A program made the position numbers and the translations under genes. From assembly GCA_946612175.1 (NCBI GenBank), contig CAMOEO010000047.1, positions 1 to 12,623 on the forward strand: DNA of 12,623 bases, written 5' to 3'. Shown here one piece after another: positions 8,787 through 12,623 of this stretch. Position 1 is the first letter of the stretch. The number at the start of each line of letters is the position of its first letter. The DNA is from an uncultured Verrucomicrobiota bacterium. Its GTDB lineage: Bacteria > Verrucomicrobiota > Kiritimatiellia > RFP12 > UBA3636. The notes beneath the pieces were generated by a model that saw only the letters and a program-made list of their open reading frames with translations, was not told the origin of the DNA and ran no database searches.

Positions 8787-8848
8787 GGGGTTGAAGGGGT
8801 TGAAGAGGTTGAAGGGGTTGAAGGGGTTGAAGGGTTGAAGAGGTTGAA
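8787..8848 (-). repeat. 9-bp tandem array (TTCAACCNN) filling the SUMF-rodA gap
   Basis: Seven units occur, six of 9 bp and one of 8 bp (8832-8839), with core TTCAACC on the coding strand and CC or TC as the variable pair. The array starts 1 nt after the SUMF-like stop codon and ends 5 nt before the rodA ATG, so it makes up nearly all of the 68-bp gap. It has no stop codon in any coding-strand frame. Confidence 0.93.
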
Positions 8849-8849
8849 G

Positions 8850-9641
8850 TTATTCCGAGGCCTCCGCGGGAGGTTCTTCCGCGGCGGGGCTCGGCGTGGC
8901 GCAGAGGCGGAAGCCGAGGAAGTTGAACCGGTAGGAGGGCGAGAACCAGCCCCGGTAGGAGGACTCGCAGTCCCAGGCCGAGTTGAGCCAGCCGCCGCCG
9001 CGGAGGACGCGATACCCGCCATCCGCCGTTTCGGTCCACTCCCACACGTTGCCGTGCATATCGTGGAGCCCCCACGCGTTCGGCTCCTTCCGCCCCACCG
9101 GCTTGTGCGAGAGGGTTTCGCTCCAGTCGACCTCGTGGACGCGGTCGACAATACTCTCGGCGAAGTCGAGGAAGTGCGAGAGCCAGCGGGGGCGCGTCGA
9201 GGCGTTTTCGTTATACCACGCCACGCGGCCGAGCGTCGCTTCCGTGATTTCGGTTCCGTCCGCGAGACGGCAGAAGACGTTCGTCGAGCCCGCGCGGCAG
9301 GCAAACTCCCATTCCTTCTCCGTCGGCAGGCGGAAGACAAGGCCCGAGGCGCGCGCGGCGGGGTGCGCGTTGAGCGTTTCGAGGAACGCCTGGCAGTCGT
9401 CCCACGAGACGCATTCCACGGGATGGTCGGCGCCCTTGAAATACGACGGATTCTCCCCCGTCACCGCCTCCCACTGCGCCTGCGTGACCTCGTATTTGCC
9501 CATCCGGTAGTCCCGCCCGGGGATTTGGACCATCTCCGCCACGAGCCGCGCGACCGGGTCGCCGCCCCCGCGTCCTGGCAGCGCAAGCCACCCCGCCACG
9601 AGAAGCAGCAGGAGAAGCAGGATGGGGAGGGCCTTCTTCAT
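8850..9641 (-). CDS. secreted SUMF1/FGE-sulfatase-domain protein (formylglycine-generating-enzyme-like)
   Basis: A 263-residue protein with an N-terminal signal or anchor (MKK then a Leu-rich core, about 4-20) and one SUMF1/FGE domain (PF03781). Motifs in order: KYEVTQAQWEAVTG, VSWDDCQAF, FRLPTEKEWEFACRAGS, WGLHDMHGNVWEW, RGGGWLN and GFRL. True FGE uses two cysteines five residues apart after the RGG motif. Here the first position is Asn and only the second is Cys (RGGGWLNSAWDC), so sulfatase activation is doubtful. No sulfatase is nearby. Many such proteins are binding or structural modules of unknown role. The gene sits between mrdA and rodA, and 9-bp arrays touch both its ATG and its stop codon. 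It has no Shine-Dalgarno site. Its codon use looks less extreme in GC than its neighbours, which suggests later arrival. Confidence 0.88.
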   Translation of the reverse strand: MKKALPILLLLLLLVAGWLALPGRGGGDPVARLVAEMVQIPGRDYRMGKYEVTQAQWEAVTGENPSYFKGADHPVECVSWDDCQAFLETLNAHPAARASGLVFRLPTEKEWEFACRAGSTNVFCRLADGTEITEATLGRVAWYNENASTRPRWLSHFLDFAESIVDRVHEVDWSETLSHKPVGRKEPNAWGLHDMHGNVWEWTETADGGYRVLRGGGWLNSAWDCESSYRGWFSPSYRFNFLGFRLCATPSPAAEEPPAEASE

Positions 9642-9719
9642 GGTTGAAGGGGTTGAAGAGGTTGAAGAGGTTGAAGGGGTTGAAAAGGTTTAAGGGGTTG
9701 AAGGGGTTGAAAGGTTGAA
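9642..9719 (-). repeat. 9-bp tandem array (TTCAACCNN) in the leader of the SUMF-like gene
   Basis: About nine units occur: the last is a 7-bp partial unit directly touching the ATG, one is 8 bp and one is degenerate (9685-9693). The core is the same TTCAACC as in the arrays before clpP and rodA. A further 20 bp of G-rich sequence separates the array from the mrdA stop codon. Confidence 0.93.
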
Positions 9720-9739
9720 GGGGGGGCGGGCTAAGGGGG

Positions 9740-11875
9740 CTAGGGGGAGGAGGGGTCGGGGGAGAGCTCGATGGCGGGGACGGGTTCGGAGACGGGCTCG
9801 GTGTCGGGGTCGTCGTCGGTGGCGCGAGGGCCCTCTGCGTTCTCTGCGCCCTCTGCGTGAGAATGTAGCTCCGCGTTCTCTGCGCTCTCTGCGTGAGATT
9901 CAAGCTCCGCGGACTCCGCGGACTCCGCGTGTGTTTCTTCCTCGTCGGGGCTCTGCGTATCGGGGATCTCGGTGCCGGGGGGCGGGGGGAAGAGGCCGAG
10001 GAGGAGGGTGCGGAGGATGGAGGCGGCGGTGTGGCCTCCGGAGTCGGAATCCTCGGCGAGGACGGCGAAGGCGTAGCGGGGGGCGTCCGCGGGGGCGTAG
10101 GCGATGATCCAGGCGTTCTTGTGGCGTTCGCGGACGTGGCGGCGGGTGCCGGGGAGGGGGCGGTAGACGTCGAACTCGGCGGTGCCGGTCTTGGCGGCGA
10201 AGCGGAGGCCGGGGACGGCGGCGCGGCGGGCGGTGCCGTGCGGGGGGAGGGTGGCGTCGACCATGCCCCGGCGGACGAGCTCGAGGTCCTGCGGGCGCCA
10301 GAAGACGTGGTCGGCGACGACGCGTTCGGTGCGGGGGCGGCCGTCGCCGGGGTCGCGGACGAGGCGGGGCTCGACGATGTCGCCGTCGTTGGCGAGGGCG
10401 AGGGCGAGGCGCGCGATCTGCATGGGGGAGGCGAGGAGGAAGCCCTGGCCGATGGAGGCGTTGGCGGTGTCGCCGGCGGTCCAGGGGGCGTGGTCGCGGG
10501 TGTGCGCCTTCTTCCACTGCGAATCGGGGAGGAGGCCGGCGGCGGCGGGGATGCCGAGGCGGGGCGGGGCGCCGAGGCCGAGGGCCTCGAAGGCGTCGTG
10601 GAGGGCGGGGGCCCAGCCGAGGCGGAGGCCGCACTCGATGAAGAAGGGGTTGCAGGAGGCGGCGATGGCGTGGCGGACGTCGACGTCGCCGTGGCCCCAG
10701 CGGCTGGCGCAGCGGATGTCGATGCCGCCGCGGCGGAAGCGCCCGTCGCAGTGGACGGTGGAGAAGGGGGAGATGGCGCCGGCGCCGAGGGCGGTGAGGG
10801 CGACGACGGGCTTGACGACGGAGCCGGGGGGGTAGGTCCCGAGGAGGGCGCGGTGGTAGAGGGGGCGGTCGGGGTCCTCGAGGAGGCGGCGCCAGACGGG
10901 GCCGGGGAGGGAGGGGACGAAGGTGGAGAGGTCGAAGCGGGGGGCGCTGGCGAGGGCGAGGACGTCGCCGTTGCGGGCGTCGAGGACGATGGCGGCGCCG
11001 CGGTTGGGCCGGAGCGCCTCCTCGGCGCGGAGCTGGAGGTCCTTGTCGAGGGTCAGGGCGATGTCGGAACCGTGGCGGGGCGCGCCGGCGGAGTGGACCT
11101 CGCGCTTGTAGCCGGAAACGTCGATGCGGAGGACCTCGGCGCCGCCGCGGCCGGCGAGGACGGCGTCGAACGCCTTCTCGACGCCGTCGCGGCCGACGAG
11201 CTCGGGGAGGGCGTAGTCGAAATCCTCGGCGCCGTTCTCGTCGGGGCCGAACTCGCCGGCGGCGTCGGGCGCGGCGGCGCCGGCGGGGGGCGCGGGGCGG
11301 ACGGGGTTGACGTCGCGCCCGACGTAGCCGATGACGTGGCAGGCCATGTCGCCGTAGGGGTAGACGCGGTTCTGGCGGACCAGGACGTCGACGCCGGCGA
11401 GGGGCTCGGGCCATTCGGCGAGGCGGGCGAGCTCGCGGTCGTCGAGCCCCTCGAAGGCGACCATGGGGATGGGGCGGCGGGTGCGGAGGTGGGCGGCGAT
11501 CTCGCGGCGCGAGACGCCCGGGGGGCGGCCGACGATCGCGGCGACGCGGGCGATCTGGGCCTCGATGCGGTCGACGGTGTTGGACCAGCCGCGGCCGGGG
11601 GCGCGGAGCTCGTCGAAGTAGAGGGCGATGCAGAAGGAGGGGGCGTTGTCGGCGAGGGGGACGCCGTTGCGGTCGCGGATCTTGCCGCGCGTGGCGGGGA
11701 GGCGGACGCGGCGGAGCGTCATCTGCGCCTGGGTGCCGAGGTAGAGGTCGCGGTCGCGGACCTGGATGTCGTGGAGGCGGAGCGCGAGGAAGCCGAGCGC
11801 CGCGAGGAACGCGGCGCCGAGGAGGCCGAGGCGGAGGCGGCCGCCGGCGCTAGGGGAGGGCGTCGGACGGGACAC
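9740..11875 (-). CDS. mrdA: penicillin-binding protein 2, elongasome transpeptidase, with repeat-derived C-terminal tail
   Basis: Class B PBP that cross-links peptidoglycan with RodA during elongation; inner membrane with a periplasmic catalytic domain. The 711-residue protein has one N-terminal membrane helix (about 13-34), the PBP dimerisation/pedestal region starting with RGKIRDRNG (63-71), and a transpeptidase domain with S352-x-x-K355, S407-C-N409 and K562-T-G. The motif order and spacing are normal. After about residue 633 comes a 78-residue acidic tail whose core (649-681) is three 12-residue repeats of HAE-type triplets encoded by a DNA repeat. The GTG at 11875 is chosen because AAGGAGGA lies 5 nt upstream; the longer ATG at 11947 has no such site. 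It overlaps the mreD 3' end by 26 bp, pointing to one operon. Confidence 0.95.
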   Translation of the reverse strand: MSRPTPSPSAGGRLRLGLLGAAFLAALGFLALRLHDIQVRDRDLYLGTQAQMTLRRVRLPATRGKIRDRNGVPLADNAPSFCIALYFDELRAPGRGWSNTVDRIEAQIARVAAIVGRPPGVSRREIAAHLRTRRPIPMVAFEGLDDRELARLAEWPEPLAGVDVLVRQNRVYPYGDMACHVIGYVGRDVNPVRPAPPAGAAAPDAAGEFGPDENGAEDFDYALPELVGRDGVEKAFDAVLAGRGGAEVLRIDVSGYKREVHSAGAPRHGSDIALTLDKDLQLRAEEALRPNRGAAIVLDARNGDVLALASAPRFDLSTFVPSLPGPVWRRLLEDPDRPLYHRALLGTYPPGSVVKPVVALTALGAGAISPFSTVHCDGRFRRGGIDIRCASRWGHGDVDVRHAIAASCNPFFIECGLRLGWAPALHDAFEALGLGAPPRLGIPAAAGLLPDSQWKKAHTRDHAPWTAGDTANASIGQGFLLASPMQIARLALALANDGDIVEPRLVRDPGDGRPRTERVVADHVFWRPQDLELVRRGMVDATLPPHGTARRAAVPGLRFAAKTGTAEFDVYRPLPGTRRHVRERHKNAWIIAYAPADAPRYAFAVLAEDSDSGGHTAASILRTLLLGLFPPPPGTEIPDTQSPDEEETHAESAESAELESHAESAENAELHSHAEGAENAEGPRATDDDPDTEPVSEPVPAIELSPDPSSP
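9833..9931 (-). repeat. in-frame 9-bp/36-bp repeat inside the 3' end of mrdA
   Basis: On the coding strand the segment is built of CGCAGAGNN and CGCGGAGNN 9-mers. They are grouped into three units of about 36 bp, each starting CACGC and the first two ending in a CTT/CTA-led spacer. Translation gives HAE, SAE or NAE triplets joined by LES and LHS. Because the period is a multiple of three and the units carry no stops, the reading frame is kept. Confidence 0.88.
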
Positions 11876-12401
11876 GGGCGTCCTCCTTGTCTTCCGGGAC
11901 GAGCCCGGCGGAGCGGTCGAGCGCGCGAAGCGCGAGGGCGGCCGCAAGGCCCGCCGCGGCGCCGGCGGGGGCCGCCGCGGCGAGGCGCGCGGCGAGGAAC
12001 GGCAGCGGCAGGGCGGGGAGGCCGGCGCCGAGGCGGAGCGCGAGATACTGCGCGAACGCGGCGACGGGGGCCGCGGCGCCGGCGACGAGGGCGACGGCGG
12101 CGGGGCCCTCGACGAGCTGGGAGCGCAGGACGAGGGCGCAGAGCAGGGCGGCGGCGCCGAAGACCGCGGGGGAGACGCCGCAGGGGACGAAGCCGAGGGC
12201 GTCCTCCAGCAGGCCGCACCAGAGGGCGGCGGCGACCGCCCATCCGGTCTCGCGGCGCAGGCCGTAGCGGACGGCGACGGCGAGCAGCAGCGGGGGCTTG
12301 AGGCGGAGGACGGGCAGCGGCGGGCAGAACTCCTGCGCCGCCGCGGCGACGGCGACGGCGACGAAGAGCGCCAGGGCGGCGCGGACGGCGCGGTGGCGCA
12401 T
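11850..12401 (-). CDS. mreD: MreD-like rod shape-determining membrane protein
   Basis: A 183-residue hydrophobic protein with about five membrane segments. An early PP-x-LLLAVAVRYGL stretch is followed by a LLEDALGF loop motif typical of MreD. MreD is an inner-membrane part of the elongasome that links MreC and the SEDS/PBP2 pair. The sequence is too variable to prove by motif alone, but the position between mreC and mrdA makes the call firm. The ATG at 12401 overlaps the mreC stop (TGATG), with GGAGG 9 nt upstream. The GTG at 12404 (6 nt from the GGAGG) is an equally possible start. The 3' end overlaps mrdA by 26 bp. Confidence 0.85.
   Translation of the reverse strand: MRHRAVRAALALFVAVAVAAAAQEFCPPLPVLRLKPPLLLAVAVRYGLRRETGWAVAAALWCGLLEDALGFVPCGVSPAVFGAAALLCALVLRSQLVEGPAAVALVAGAAAPVAAFAQYLALRLGAGLPALPLPFLAARLAAAAPAGAAAGLAAALALRALDRSAGLVPEDKEDARVPSDALP
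11881..11888 (-). promoter_or_regulatory. Shine-Dalgarno site deciding the mrdA start
   Basis: AAGGAGGA on the minus strand, 5 nt before the GTG at 11875, is a near-perfect anti-SD match. It shows that this organism uses Shine-Dalgarno initiation, in contrast to the repeat-led genes of the window. Confidence 0.8.
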
Positions 12402-12623
12402 CACGGCGCGCCTCCGTCGCCTCCGTCGGACGCGGCGGCCGGCGGCTCGGTGCCGACGAGGACGAAGACGCGGCGGAGCGCGCCGAGGTCGGAGGCGGGG
12501 GCGACCGTCGCGCGCTGGCAGAGGCGGGTGTCGTCGAGGCCGGCCTCGACGACGCGCCCGACGAGGAGACCGCCGGGGAAGCCGCCGCCGAGGCCGCTCG
12601 TGACGACGCGGGCGCCGGGGCGG
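12401..12623 (-). CDS. mreC: MreC C-terminal fragment (runs off the window edge)
   Basis: Translating the minus strand from the window edge gives 73 residues ending in a TGA at 12401. The N-terminal part of the fragment reads VVTSGLGGGFPGGLLVGRVVE and continues to a VAPASDLGALRRVFVLV stretch. This is the characteristic end of the MreC beta-domain, in which TSGLGG and G-x-VGRV motifs precede the final strands. A Pro/Ala/Gly/Asp-rich tail of about 15 residues closes the protein. MreC is the periplasmic scaffold that activates PBP2 in the elongasome. The stop shares its A with the mreD ATG. The 5' part of the gene lies outside the window. Confidence 0.88.
   Translation of the reverse strand, partial: RPGARVVTSGLGGGFPGGLLVGRVVEAGLDDTRLCQRATVAPASDLGALRRVFVLVGTEPPAAASDGGDGGAP
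12411..12415 (-). promoter_or_regulatory. Shine-Dalgarno site of mreD inside the mreC 3' end
   Basis: GGAGG on the minus strand lies 6 nt before the GTG at 12404 and 9 nt before the ATG at 12401. Confidence 0.5.

Noticed and set aside
7591..9075. A longer rodA starting inside the SUMF-like gene and reading through the array
   Set aside because: The extension is the wrong frame of the SUMF-like gene followed by an LQP repeat; RodA homology begins at the ATG at 8781.
3674..9719. The 9-bp arrays as a CRISPR array
   Set aside because: Units are contiguous with no unique spacers, far shorter than CRISPR repeats, and no cas gene is present.
11876..11947. Upstream ATG at 11947 as the mrdA start
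   Set aside because: It would overlap mreD by about 98 bp, while the GTG at 11875 has a near-perfect Shine-Dalgarno site at 5 nt.

Overview
This is a GC-rich bacterial chromosome segment that looks like ordinary housekeeping DNA with an unusual repeat overlay. The gene content is diderm-type: a rod-shape operon (MreC, MreD, PBP2, RodA), an O-antigen-ligase-like membrane protein, a CPBP protease resembling the exosortase-associated subgroup, and a lipoprotein- or secretion-type SUMF-domain protein. That content, plus short tandem repeats between genes, fits a PVC-superphylum bacterium, perhaps Verrucomicrobiota or Kiritimatiellota. This placement is an inference from gene content, not a phylogeny. 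No RNA genes, IS elements, prophage genes or CRISPR arrays were seen.

Layout. The only plus-strand gene is homoserine dehydrogenase (122-1414), with its own promoter. It converges on clpX, and two strong hairpins lie in the gap. Everything else is on the minus strand, read from right to left: the 3' end of mreC (12623-12401), mreD (12401-11850), a PBP2 gene mrdA (11875-9740), a secreted SUMF/FGE-like protein (9641-8850), rodA (8781-7591), a CPBP protease (7528-6692), an O-antigen-ligase-like protein (6695-5289), trigger factor (5157-3841), clpP (3665-3051) and clpX (3034-1529).

How the genes work together. MreC/MreD/PBP2/RodA form the elongasome that inserts lateral-wall peptidoglycan. Its usual mrdA-rodA adjacency is broken by the SUMF-like gene. 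The CPBP protease and the O-antigen-ligase-like gene are translationally coupled by a GTGA overlap and share a promoter. Trigger factor, ClpP and ClpX form the common tig-clpP-clpX protein-quality cluster, here with separate promoters for tig and clpP.

What stands out. Arrays of a 9-bp unit (TTCAACCNN on the coding strand) fill the leaders of clpP, rodA and the SUMF-like gene, running to within 0-6 nt of the start codon. None of these three genes has a visible Shine-Dalgarno site, although mreD and mrdA do. The SUMF-like gene is bounded on both sides by such arrays, as if it were a cassette. A second 9-bp-period repeat (CGCAGAGNN type) has been taken in frame into the C-terminal tail of PBP2. 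Three promoters share a TAGAMT -10 box, and one of them would make a nearly leaderless CPBP mRNA.
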